Below are positions 1 through 6,465 of a stretch of DNA of 10,557 nt, in pieces (position 1 is the first letter of the stretch; each line of letters starts with the position of its first letter). The stretch lies in assembly GCA_947175775.1 (NCBI GenBank), contig CAMWNY010000052.1, positions 1 to 10,557 on the forward strand, read 5' to 3'. The notes under the pieces are model-generated. The model was given only the letters and a program-made list of their open reading frames with translations. It was not told the DNA's origin and searched no databases. The position numbers and the translations under genes were made by a program. The DNA is from an uncultured Lachnospiraceae bacterium (GTDB lineage: Bacteria > Bacillota > Clostridia > Lachnospirales > Lachnospiraceae).

Positions 1-482
1 ATATTGAGGCGCCGACGTTAGAAATGGTAGTGTTTTCCGACCGCAAAACGTTTGCACCGATTGCGATAAAAGATGTGCCGGATTTGATTTACAGCGAGGT
101 GATGCGGGATGTGGATTTGGCGGTGAGCGTGGCGCATGCGGGCGGCGTGGACCCTGAAACGAGTCATTCGACAATTGAAATGCGGCGTGCGATTGTTGCA
201 TTTAATCTGCCGTTGTTTGGATTGGAAAATGTAACATTGAAAGGCAATCACGCACTGATTGCGGGCAAGCGGGGGAATTATTCCGTTCATTTGGGCAGCG
301 GTGTTGTTCATCTGCAGGGCGGCGCGATGCTGCATATTCTGCCTGTGCATAGTCAAAAGAGGGGAAGGTTGTTTTTGCCGTTTGTGGACGAGGACCCGAA
401 GACAGCGGAAATTATGTCTAAGATTGTGCTGCTTGCGGAGGACGGGAAGATTAAGGATCCGTCGATTTTGGGGCAGTTGTAG
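1..482 (+). CDS. DUF4132-family protein, C-terminal part (5' end outside window)
   Basis: The frame is open from the left edge (first full codon at position 3) to the TAG at 480-482, so this is the last 160 or so residues of a larger protein. The ATG at 24 lies inside the domain and is not a real start. The tail contains SHSTIEMRRAIVAFNLPLFGLENV, then a glycine-rich HLGSGVVHLQGGAMLHI stretch, and ends with a helix LLAEDGKIKDPSILGQL. I recognise this from memory as the conserved C-terminus of the large DUF4132 (MolR/YehI-like) proteins, which normally run to many hundreds of residues, often with a WGR domain. The molecular function is unknown. There is no signal peptide or membrane segment in the visible part. 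The gene is visibly richer in G than the genes to its right. A SUFU remnant follows 78 bases downstream on the same strand. The family call is fairly secure; any role is not. Confidence 0.75.
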   Translation, partial: IEAPTLEMVVFSDRKTFAPIAIKDVPDLIYSEVMRDVDLAVSVAHAGGVDPETSHSTIEMRRAIVAFNLPLFGLENVTLKGNHALIAGKRGNYSVHLGSGVVHLQGGAMLHILPVHSQKRGRLFLPFVDEDPKTAEIMSKIVLLAEDGKIKDPSILGQL

Positions 483-560
483 AGAGGCGGTTTTTGGAGC
501 GGATTGTGCTGCTGTCCGGAGTATCGGCTTGGGAGATTTAGTAGAAAGGAGAATTGATGG

Positions 561-740
561 ATGGGATTATTTGAGAGTGAAAAGGAAGAGGAGGAAATCA
601 ATACAAGCGGCTGGGACGCGATTACGGAGGAATGTGAGCGGGTCTATCCGGGACAGACCAATCCGAAGCATTATGTAACATTGATAAAATGGCGGTTGGG
701 CGGTGATGTGACGGATTATCATAGGGAGTCGGTTTGTTAA
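561..740 (+). pseudogene. Suppressor of fused (SUFU) domain protein, N-terminal stump
   Basis: A 59-codon frame starts at ATG 561, nine bases after AAAGGAG (545-551), and stops at TAA 738-740. It reads MGLFESEKEEEE, then TSGWDAITEECERVYPGQT, then NPKHYVTLIKWRLGGD. This matches, from memory, the opening of bacterial SUFU-domain proteins (GWDAI...RVYPGQTNPKHY.TLI.W.LGG). After LGGD the similarity ends abruptly in about a dozen unrelated residues and a stop. The expected continuation (DPL.GIS.Y..GDYWHFVTYGLSELY) is absent downstream in all frames I read. Intact members are usually about 200 residues or more, so roughly three quarters is missing, most simply by deletion. The start and RBS are intact, so the stump may still be translated. 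A competing ATG at 557 gives only five codons. In bacteria SUFU-like proteins are often proposed as immunity proteins of polymorphic toxins; whether that applied here is inference. Confidence 0.72.
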
Positions 741-863
741 GGATATTTATATGTAGGGAGGACCCACTGATATCAACAAAAGTACCTTCGTGGAATGAAA
801 ACCGTTTCTTTGGGAAACATATTAATATGCGGAAAAATCGGAACAGACCACGGAGGAAACGCC

Positions 864-1457
864 ATGTACGGAATTGATTTATTAATAAAAGAACATCTGA
901 ATATTATCGCTTTCACTGAATACATGAAAAACTGCTGCTGTGCAATTTTGGAAGGTGCGGACGTTGATGCGGCGCAATTTATGGAATGCATCGATTTTGC
1001 ACGCTCCTATGCAGACAAACACCATCATGGGAAAGAAGAACAAATCCTGTTTCGCCATATGCTTGAAAATCCCTCCCCCGCCACCGAAAAGCTGGTACGA
1101 AACGGAATGCTCGTCGAACACGATTTTGGACGATTCCACATTACAGAGCTGGAAAATTCTCTCAAATTATATAACAACTACCCTTGCACCAAAAACAAAC
1201 TCAGCATTATCACCCATGCCTCCGCTTACGCGGATTTATTGCAGCGCCACATTCAAAAAGAAGACAATGTATGCTTTACTTACGCGCAAAGAATGCTTTC
1301 AAATGCTGAAAAAAATCAAATTGATGAACAGACAAAAATGTTCGAAAAAAAAGCTGAACAAGACGGCGTACAGAATAAATACCTGACATGGTTAGATGAA
1401 CGGCTGTCTTGTTCATTATCAGCATTGGTTCCAAAAAAGGACACGCCTTTCTTGTAG
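864..1457 (+). CDS. Hemerythrin-like (HHE domain) protein
   Basis: This 197-residue cytoplasmic protein is predicted to bind a di-iron site in a four-helix bundle. Family roles are oxygen, NO or peroxide sensing or scavenging in anaerobes. Candidate ligands are His11 (LIKEHLNI), the HHHGKEE cluster at 53-59 (His55 and Glu59 in HxxxE spacing), His86 in LVEHDFGR, and His129 with Glu133/Asp134 in LLQRHIQKEDNVCF. I chose ATG 864 because GGAGG at 852-856 sits 7 bases upstream and the domain begins at once. The frame stays open to an ATG at 795, but the extra 23 residues are not domain-like and have no RBS. Three consecutive cysteines occur at 24-26. The last 16 or so residues (after YLTWLDERL) look like an extra tail. 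The preceding 741-863 interval contains a 12-base palindrome (818-829) but no convincing promoter. The neighbours do not suggest a pathway. Confidence 0.85.
   Translation: MYGIDLLIKEHLNIIAFTEYMKNCCCAILEGADVDAAQFMECIDFARSYADKHHHGKEEQILFRHMLENPSPATEKLVRNGMLVEHDFGRFHITELENSLKLYNNYPCTKNKLSIITHASAYADLLQRHIQKEDNVCFTYAQRMLSNAEKNQIDEQTKMFEKKAEQDGVQNKYLTWLDERLSCSLSALVPKKDTPFL
1433..1452 (-). terminator. Weak candidate terminator for the 1513-2457 lipoprotein gene
   Basis: Read on the minus strand, AGAAAGG, a five-base loop CGTGT and CCTTTTTT can form a 7-pair stem (one G-U) ending in a T run. It lies 60 bases past the lipoprotein stop and inside the 3' end of the convergent hemerythrin gene. Only two G-C pairs support it and the T run is mostly within the stem, so confidence is low. 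Confidence 0.22.
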
Positions 1458-1512
1458 TTCCCAAATACGAATTATATTTTATGTGTTTCGCATTATCGCA
1501 TATTCCAACATT

Positions 1513-2457
1513 TTAATGCCAAACCCATGGTATTTCATCAAAGAGCGCAAAGAATTCTTTGTTATCCCAGTCAGATACCGGACGATAGTCATAATATACA
1601 CCATTTATTCCAAAGTTAGTACAACTGTCTGTTGCGATAGATAACCGTACGATAGCTCCATTGGCGAGCACGAGCTCCAAACATGAGTTCTCATTTCCGC
1701 AATCTGCTCCGCCATAGATATAATCTGCATTGCTAAACCAGTCTTCAAGCAACTCTAAAGTTTCCTCGTCCGTAATCGTTTGACTATACAATTTATTGTC
1801 CGTAAGCATACCCTGTGCGTCCAGCTTTGCTGATACAATATCTGCAATATCCGCAGGATTATAGGGCTCGTAGTTTAATTGTTCCTGCAGCATATTTTGG
1901 ATTTCCCCGCATAGCTTAGGAGCCTCCACAAAATACTCCACAATTTCGCCTGTTTCGTCGACAAAATTGTATTCCAAATATCCGCCTTCAAACACTCTAA
2001 AAAGCATGTGATTGTAAGCAATCTGCCAGCCCTTTTCTTTCATGGCTTTGCGCTCTCCCGCGTAAAGCTTTGATTCTAATGGCAGCTCCTCTATCAATTC
2101 CTGCAGCCGCTTCTGTTCGCCGCCTTCGGGAATATAATAATAAAAACTGTATTTTCGCAATACAGAAGGCTGGACGACGATACATACCTTATCCGCTTGC
2201 ACCTCCCGTGCTAAAATGACGTCTCCATAAACCATGTTGTCCCAATTTTGTATAGCATTTTCCTTTTTCGACTGTATTTCTGTTTGTTTGCTATTCTCTG
2301 TTTCCACGTCTATTTCGTCGTTTACCGCAATTTTATCTGCAATGTGTTCCGTTATATTAATTTCGCTTTCATTAACTGCATTTTGCGCTACGCACCCTGT
2401 AATCGTTTCACATATTAATATTAATGCCATTATAAGCAAGAACATCTTATTTTTCAT
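1513..2457 (-). CDS. Putative lipoprotein, unknown family
   Basis: This 314-residue protein is predicted to be exported and lipid-anchored on the outer face of the membrane. Residues 1-22 form a lipoprotein signal: KNK, a hydrophobic stretch FLLIMALILI, and the lipobox ITGC with Cys22. A short polar, Glu/Asn-rich linker follows. The mature part has no other membrane segment. The C-terminal region (about residues 225-310) contains a segment around LEDWFSNADYIYGGADCG, then LVLANGAIVRLSIATDSCTNF, then GINGVYYDYRP. I have a sense of having seen this module at the ends of other clostridial proteins but cannot name a family. ATG 2457 was chosen over an upstream TTG frame extension (2487) because a G-rich RBS (GGGGGAGGGA) precedes it by about 10 bases and the signal peptide begins there. 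A promoter at 2541-2569 would give a leader of about 75 bases. Substrate and role are unknown. Confidence 0.72.
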   Translation of the reverse strand: MKNKMFLLIMALILICETITGCVAQNAVNESEINITEHIADKIAVNDEIDVETENSKQTEIQSKKENAIQNWDNMVYGDVILAREVQADKVCIVVQPSVLRKYSFYYYIPEGGEQKRLQELIEELPLESKLYAGERKAMKEKGWQIAYNHMLFRVFEGGYLEYNFVDETGEIVEYFVEAPKLCGEIQNMLQEQLNYEPYNPADIADIVSAKLDAQGMLTDNKLYSQTITDEETLELLEDWFSNADYIYGGADCGNENSCLELVLANGAIVRLSIATDSCTNFGINGVYYDYRPVSDWDNKEFFALFDEIPWVWH

Positions 2458-2540
2458 TTTGTAAATCCCTCCCCCTTGTGTTTGCAAACCAAACCCATTG
2501 AAAAAGTCCCTTTAATTCCAGTCACACAATGATTTCATAA

Positions 2541-2569
2541 ATTATAACACATTATAATTGTGCTGTGCA
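2541..2569 (-). promoter_or_regulatory. Candidate promoter for the lipoprotein gene
   Basis: On the minus strand there is TGCACA (2564-2569, 4 of 6 matches to TTGACA), a 17-base spacer, then TATAAT (2541-2546), with an upstream TG giving an extended -10 (TGTTATAAT). A second TATAAT lies at 2551-2556. Spacing to the ATG at 2457 is compatible with this role. Confidence 0.5.
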
Positions 2570-2653
2570 GAAAAAAATTCAATCTATTCTCGTAAACTAT
2601 CAATAAACGGACAACGATATATTTCAAAATGATAAAACCGCACAGCAAAAGAT

Positions 2654-2682
2654 TTGCTATTTTTAAGACTATTTTCTATAAT
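2654..2682 (+). promoter_or_regulatory. Candidate promoter for the serine hydrolase gene
   Basis: TTGCTA (2654-2659, 4 of 6), a 17-base spacer and a perfect TATAAT (2677-2682) predict a start near 2689 and a leader of about 70 bases. A perfect 6-bp inverted repeat, AGCAAA (2644-2649) with TTTGCT (2653-2658), overlaps the -35 element and could be an operator or chance. Confidence 0.5.
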
Positions 2683-2761
2683 GATTTTAATAACATAAAA
2701 GCTACCGAACAAAAAGACTTCCCTGTTCATATGAAATAAACAAAGGAGCATTTCTAATGAT

Positions 2762-4135
2762 ATGACTATCGAAACATATATATCCAAAATTATGGGGCTT
2801 TATATGCTCTTATTTCTGTTCACGATCCTCTTGGGTATCGTGGAAATTTGTAACAGAATACGAAAGAATAAAGTAATTTGGGCTGGATTTTTCCCCTGCT
2901 CTCTTCTCTATTCAATTTTTGGTTTCTTCTGCACACTTATTGCATATATGGCTTATGATGATGTCGCGGATCCCAATTATTGGAGATATCAGGACTGGAC
3001 ATTACAGGATTTTATTTTACAGGGTATCAGGACATTTTTAATATGGCTGTCCATCGGGGTATCGCTTTATTTGTTATCGGAATGGAACACGTTAAAAATA
3101 AAAAGGAGACGGAAAAGAACTAAGAGAGTGATGGAAAAGATCATCGATAAAAAATTTAGGGGAATGATCTATATTGTTCAAAAAGGCAAGGTTTTACATG
3201 AATGGGCAAGCGGTTTTGCAGATTTACCAAATGAAATTCCCAATACCACAGAAACAAAATTTGCAAGTGCATCTGCGGGGAAGGCATTTGTGGCGGTCGC
3301 TATTTTGCAGTTGATTGAACAAGGAAAGATTACGTTTGAGGATACATTAGGCACACTGCTTGACCTGGAATGGAATGCGATTGACAAGGACGTCACAGTG
3401 AAGCAGCTTTTAAATCATACGTCGGGTGTTCCAAATTATTTTGATGAAAACAGTATGAATGAATATGCGAAATTATGGATTGATTTTCCGAATTATAAAA
3501 TCAGAAAAAACGCGGATTTACTTCCATTCTTTATCAATAAGCCGATGATGTTCCCAAAAGGGGAAAAATTCCAATATAATAACACTGGCTATGTACTGCT
3601 TGCAATGATCATTGAAAAAATTACCGGACAGCCCTTTGACGAATATCTGAAAAAGAATATTTTTGAGGTATGCGGAATGAAGTCAACGGGCTATTATGCA
3701 CTGGATAAGCTGCCGGCAAAATGTGCCAATCATTATATTTACTGCGCTGATACAGATGATTACCGCACAAATATTTATTCTGTTGACGCAAAAGGTACGG
3801 GTGCAGGCGGCGCGTTTGTTACAGTAAAGGACGTTATCCGTTTTTGGACGCATTTATTGGAAGGCAGGCTGATTTCAAAACCGCTTGTTTCAGAGATGCT
3901 GTGCAAACAGAGCGGGAACGGCGCTGACGCAGAAGAAGAATATTATGGTTATGGAATGTGGATTATCAATAATCCAAACGGCAAGGATTTTGCATATTTT
4001 CAAGGCTGCGATCCGGGCGTCAGTTTTCTCTCGGAATACAATCCGAATAACGGAATGATTTCTGTTTTGGCAAGTAACTATGGAGATAATGTTTGGAGGG
4101 CAATGCGGAACATAAGGGAAGTTCTTTACAAATAA
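2762..4135 (+). CDS. Membrane-anchored beta-lactamase-family serine hydrolase
   Basis: This 457-residue protein has two parts. Residues 1-122 carry three predicted membrane helices (about 11-29, 42-64 and 88-106), ending in a strongly basic stretch KIKRRRKRTKR. Residues 124-457 are a class C beta-lactamase/penicillin-binding-protein-like hydrolase: SAGK at 171-174 (SxxK nucleophile and lysine), LNHTSGVP at 217-224, YNN at 272-274 (YxN), a glycine-rich GTGAGGAF, and QGCDPG at 414-419 where HxG/KTG is usual. Close relatives that I remember start at the equivalent of MEKIIDKKFRG (residue 124, ATG 3131) and lack the helices, so this is probably a fusion. No good RBS precedes ATG 3131, whereas AAGGAG (2743-2748) precedes ATG 2762 by 13 bases. 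A competing ATG at 2757 stops after two codons. The likely activity is that of an esterase or peptidase; the substrate is unknown, and drug resistance should not be inferred. Confidence 0.85.
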   Translation: MTIETYISKIMGLYMLLFLFTILLGIVEICNRIRKNKVIWAGFFPCSLLYSIFGFFCTLIAYMAYDDVADPNYWRYQDWTLQDFILQGIRTFLIWLSIGVSLYLLSEWNTLKIKRRRKRTKRVMEKIIDKKFRGMIYIVQKGKVLHEWASGFADLPNEIPNTTETKFASASAGKAFVAVAILQLIEQGKITFEDTLGTLLDLEWNAIDKDVTVKQLLNHTSGVPNYFDENSMNEYAKLWIDFPNYKIRKNADLLPFFINKPMMFPKGEKFQYNNTGYVLLAMIIEKITGQPFDEYLKKNIFEVCGMKSTGYYALDKLPAKCANHYIYCADTDDYRTNIYSVDAKGTGAGGAFVTVKDVIRFWTHLLEGRLISKPLVSEMLCKQSGNGADAEEEYYGYGMWIINNPNGKDFAYFQGCDPGVSFLSEYNPNNGMISVLASNYGDNVWRAMRNIREVLYK

Positions 4136-4236
4136 ATAATCAATCAAACGGCAATTTTATGATTAATTGAACGCGCGATTTTCATTTTCCTGCATTTTTC
4201 CGTAATACAGTATAAGGACTCCTAATCCAAAAACCT

Positions 4237-4887
4237 CTATCCCTTCTTCTTCGGTGCAAAATACGGTGGAAAAATTCCTAATTTAGAGCCTATCGTATGG
4301 AAAATAGGGAAGAAAATAAATACAGTCAGCACCTGTGTCACAATTTTTGGCGTTTCCAGTGCCAAATCAGCGGCTAACACGCCTGTATTCCCTACCATAT
4401 CCACATAAAAATCCGTGCGTGTGAGCGGTTTTGCGGTTTCAATTTGGTTTAGGAAGGTTTCATTTTTTGTCAAATCCTCCCAAACCACTTGACCAAGCGG
4501 CAGGATGCTGTCCCCGCTGAATATGGAATCGCCTGTTGACTGGACGCTTTCATCGTTCACGCGCGCAGCTACCCGCTCTCCGTTGGGAAGTTCGACATTG
4601 TACAGGTAATAGTTGCCGTAAAAGCCTGCGCCTTCGTTTCTGTAGTGGATTCCGTGCGAAACAATTGTAAACGTGTCATGGCTTAACAAATCGTCCACGC
4701 TCTGCGCCCGAAATGCTGATTCATCTGCCCGTCCGCCAATCTCACCGTCTACTGCCTGATGTTCTTCCAACTCTTTCTCATATGCGGCTTTTGCTATACG
4801 ACTTGCCACATAGCCTGTTCCAAGCGCTATCAGTAAGGACAACGCTATGCAAATGGTAGCGTCTATTGGTAAAATACGTCTTCTCAT
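4237..4887 (-). CDS. Conserved membrane protein with two helices, unknown function
   Basis: This 216-residue protein has an N-terminal basic MRRR followed by a membrane helix at about 9-28, a large polar region (about 35-180), a second helix at about 182-200 (VTQVLTVFIFFPIFHTI) and a short basic tail ending PKKKG. By charge bias both ends are cytoplasmic and the middle domain is outside. The middle contains HGIHYRNEGAGFYGNYYLYNVEL and a Gly/Asp-rich segment. I cannot assign it to a named family with confidence, although the tail HTIGSKLGIFPPYFAPKKK feels conserved. AGAGGAG lies about 13 bases upstream of the ATG, slightly long. A promoter-like pair with an overlapping dyad is at 4922-4951. 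It is probably a single-gene transcript, since 187 bases separate it from the upstream lipoprotein stop. No terminator with a T run was seen in 4136-4236. Confidence 0.6.
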   Translation of the reverse strand: MRRRILPIDATICIALSLLIALGTGYVASRIAKAAYEKELEEHQAVDGEIGGRADESAFRAQSVDDLLSHDTFTIVSHGIHYRNEGAGFYGNYYLYNVELPNGERVAARVNDESVQSTGDSIFSGDSILPLGQVVWEDLTKNETFLNQIETAKPLTRTDFYVDMVGNTGVLAADLALETPKIVTQVLTVFIFFPIFHTIGSKLGIFPPYFAPKKKG

Positions 4888-4921
4888 ATTTATAACTATG
4901 CTCCTCTCTTAGTGTGCGCGT

Positions 4922-4951
4922 TTTATGTGAATTTGTTTACAATTCTGTAAA
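4922..4951 (-). promoter_or_regulatory. Candidate promoter with an overlapping operator-like dyad
   Basis: On the minus strand TTTACA (4946-4951, 5 of 6), an 18-base spacer and CATAAA (4922-4927, 4 of 6) precede the membrane protein gene. The -35 is one arm of a perfect inverted repeat, TTTACA-GAAT-TGTAAA (4936-4951). TACA/TGTA half-sites recall BlaI/MecI-type repressor operators, but the 4-base centre does not match the standard spacing well. Confidence 0.33.
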
Positions 4952-4989
4952 GCACAACCTTGTATCCTCAATTTTTTGAACTTATTTCT

Positions 4990-5074
4990 TTACTTTTTTA
5001 AATTCTGTTCTTTCTAAAAAAACACTTTTTCTAAAACAGCATATTCTTTTGAGAACAGACTTCCCTGCATTTTT
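4990..5074 (-). pseudogene. Degenerate second copy of a DUF3795 3' end
   Basis: Directly after the stop of the LprI lipoprotein, the minus strand reads KKCREVCS, then after a one-base deletion KEYAVLEKVFF, a stop in place of Glu, KEQNLKK and TAA (4990-4992). This parallels QKKCREVCSPKEYVILEKAFFEKESNLMEK at 6034-6120 in the DUF3795 pseudogene. Aligned by eye, the two DNA stretches share roughly 80 percent of bases over about 75 positions, with one gap. It has no start, one frameshift and one internal stop, so it is non-coding debris. DUF3795 relatives that I recall end at about this point, so the terminal TAA here is probably the ancestral stop. Confidence 0.7.
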
Positions 5075-6001
5075 TCACTCACAAACAATAACCTCATCCA
5101 TCGCGTCCAAAGAAGTTCCATACGCAAAATTGACCGAGTTAGTCATGTCGAATGAGAGTTCATAAAAAGCATCGAAACCGTCATGTGCAACCTTGAATAG
5201 GATGCTGTTTCCTGTATAACCATATACGTCAAGGTCAGAGATAATATCACCGCCAGTTACCCAAACCGTCCAATTGCTTCCTTCAACGCCATATGTACAC
5301 GTTTCCGTCCTTTCAATGCCGACACATGCGCCGCGCTCCACATCAAATATCCACTGTCCTTCAAATTTTTGAAAAACATCATCCAAGCTTGGATCCGCCG
5401 TATCGATGCTTTCTTGGATTTCAGGCGAAATCGTAAATGGTTCGTTTCTGACATCTGCTAAATATGCGGCAAGCGTGTATGCCCTTGCCCGCGTCATTTC
5501 TTCGGCGGTTGTGTTTTCCAGTTGCGGCTGCAGGCTTCCGCCAAAAGCCGCCGCACCTGCGCCTTTTACATTTTCCTCTTTTCTTTGAATCCATGCCCGT
5601 TGTTCCTCGAGCGCTTTTTCTTTCGCTTCCGCGTCCAACTCATCGCTTAATCTGCTCCATAACGAATTGAGTTCATCGTCCCAAAGCTGATACCACTGCG
5701 CAGTAAGCTGATTCATCTCCTGCTGCCCCATGCTGCTCCAATCAGCGTTTTCATATTCACTTGATTTTGTCTCTATTTTTGCAATTTCATCTTGAATACT
5801 TTCGGTTTCGCTTTTTTCTGTTATGTCATTTCTATTAATATCATTTATATCTATATTATTCCCCTCTTCAGTCTGCCGATTTTGCGCGGATTGAGGCTGT
5901 TCATCGGGTGTGGAAAATGGCACTTCCTCTACTTTTACACCGCAACCGCTGCTGAATAGCAGAACCATAATGTACAATACAATCGCGTTTCTTTTTTTCA
6001 T
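5075..6001 (-). CDS. Lipoprotein with LprI-like (DUF1311) domain
   Basis: This 308-residue exported lipoprotein has the signal peptide MKKRNAIVLYIMVLLFSSGC with lipobox Cys20, then a low-complexity Asn/Asp/Glu/Gln-rich linker (about 21-85, including INDINRNDI). An LprI-type domain (about 95-182) has the diagnostic ELNSLWSRL followed by LEEQRAWIQRKE and a final RARAYTLAAYLADVRN helix. A C-terminal domain (about 200-308) seems beta-rich and unassigned. The LprI name comes from a mycobacterial lysozyme inhibitor; many family members have no proven function, and the usual cysteines of the repeat are absent here. Start 6001 was preferred to 6028 because the signal peptide begins there and a G run (GGGGGGA) lies just upstream. 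That start overlaps the stop of the DUF3795 pseudogene as ATGA, suggesting translational coupling. Since the upstream frame is now broken at codon 7, expression may be reduced. Confidence 0.75.
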   Translation of the reverse strand: MKKRNAIVLYIMVLLFSSGCGVKVEEVPFSTPDEQPQSAQNRQTEEGNNIDINDINRNDITEKSETESIQDEIAKIETKSSEYENADWSSMGQQEMNQLTAQWYQLWDDELNSLWSRLSDELDAEAKEKALEEQRAWIQRKEENVKGAGAAAFGGSLQPQLENTTAEEMTRARAYTLAAYLADVRNEPFTISPEIQESIDTADPSLDDVFQKFEGQWIFDVERGACVGIERTETCTYGVEGSNWTVWVTGGDIISDLDVYGYTGNSILFKVAHDGFDAFYELSFDMTNSVNFAYGTSLDAMDEVIVCE

Positions 6002-6411
6002 AAAAATCCCCCCATCTTTTTCATACAATATTTTTTTTCCATTAAATTGCTTTCTTTCTCAAAGAATGCTTTTTCTAAAATAACATACTCTTTTGGGGAA
6101 CAGACCTCCCTGCATTTCTTCTGATATTCTTTGGAGCGTTTGAGCATATCTGAAATTTTTGAGCAGGGAAATTCACCGCACTGGCTACATTTTTCTACAT
6201 GATGTTCTTTTGTGCATTCCACCAAATGATAGGTACATTGGTTATTTGGCGTCCAGCCACGACAGGCAATTTCTTCGTTAGAAAAAATCTTAGTTCGCCA
6301 GACGACTCTGTGCCATAATTCAGCGACCTGCCTTAATTCTGCGTCAGTATGTGCATTATATCTTGGGCACTCGGTACAGTTATCTCCGCATTATGTAATT
6401 TTTTCGTTCAT
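5998..6411 (-). pseudogene. DUF3795 cysteine-rich protein, disrupted by a nonsense codon
   Basis: Start ATG 6409-6411 has a good RBS (GAGGAAAG) about 5-9 bases upstream. The frame reads MNEKIT, then TAA at 6391-6393, then continues without interruption for 130 codons to TGA at 5998-6000. After the stop come CGDNCTECPRYNAHT, WHRVVWRTKIF, CRGWTPNNQC, CSQCGEFPC and KKCREVCS, the cysteine pattern of DUF3795 proteins, which probably bind metal. Relatives have Tyr at the stop position, so one base change (TAT or TAC to TAA) explains it. Apart from that codon the frame is undamaged, so the change is recent or a sequencing error. Reinitiation at a TTG (6225) would give only 75 residues and no RBS was seen there. 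The last dozen codons (KYCMKKMGGFL) run into the lipoprotein start region and are not family-like. This is the first cistron of a two-gene unit with the LprI lipoprotein. Confidence 0.78.
6034..6120 (-). repeat. Direct repeat copy matching 4990-5074
   Basis: The 3' portion of the DUF3795 pseudogene is repeated in the same orientation at 4990-5074, at roughly 80 percent identity by eye with one single-base gap. The two copies bracket the LprI lipoprotein gene almost exactly. The conserved core begins ATGCAGGGA and extends to AATTTAA. Confidence 0.7.
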
Positions 6412-6465
6412 TTAGCTTTCCTCATGTGTATACACTTTTACTTATTTCAATAATCGCCATTTATT

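Larger units (their letters stand above)
2458..2761. other. Divergent intergenic region (304 bases) with two promoters
   Basis: No gene is supported here. The region is AT-rich and separates the minus-strand lipoprotein from the plus-strand serine hydrolase. It contains one promoter candidate for each direction, listed separately, and the two RBS sequences. A short in-frame minus-strand reading (2584-2787) has no domain and no RBS, and is taken as chance. Confidence 0.6.

Noticed and set aside
259..678. 139-residue plus-strand reading frame across the DUF4132 end and SUFU stump
   Set aside because: It is out of frame with two recognisable proteins, rich in Arg and Cys without domain features, and has no RBS.
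818..829. CATATTAATATG palindrome upstream of the hemerythrin-like gene
   Set aside because: It is an AT-only core with no clear promoter beside it, and no match to a known operator that I could support.
795..863. Upstream ATG extending the hemerythrin-like protein by 23 residues
   Set aside because: There is no RBS at 795, the extension is not family-like, and GGAGG lies at the correct distance before ATG 864.
5998..6225. 75-residue DUF3795 protein starting from a TTG at 6225
   Set aside because: The homology continues for 62 more codons upstream to an ATG with a strong RBS, so this is the 3' part of a nonsense-mutated gene.
6426..6435. Ten-base palindrome GTGTATACAC upstream of the DUF3795 pseudogene
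   Set aside because: It does not extend further, and no promoter with acceptable -35 spacing could be tied to it.
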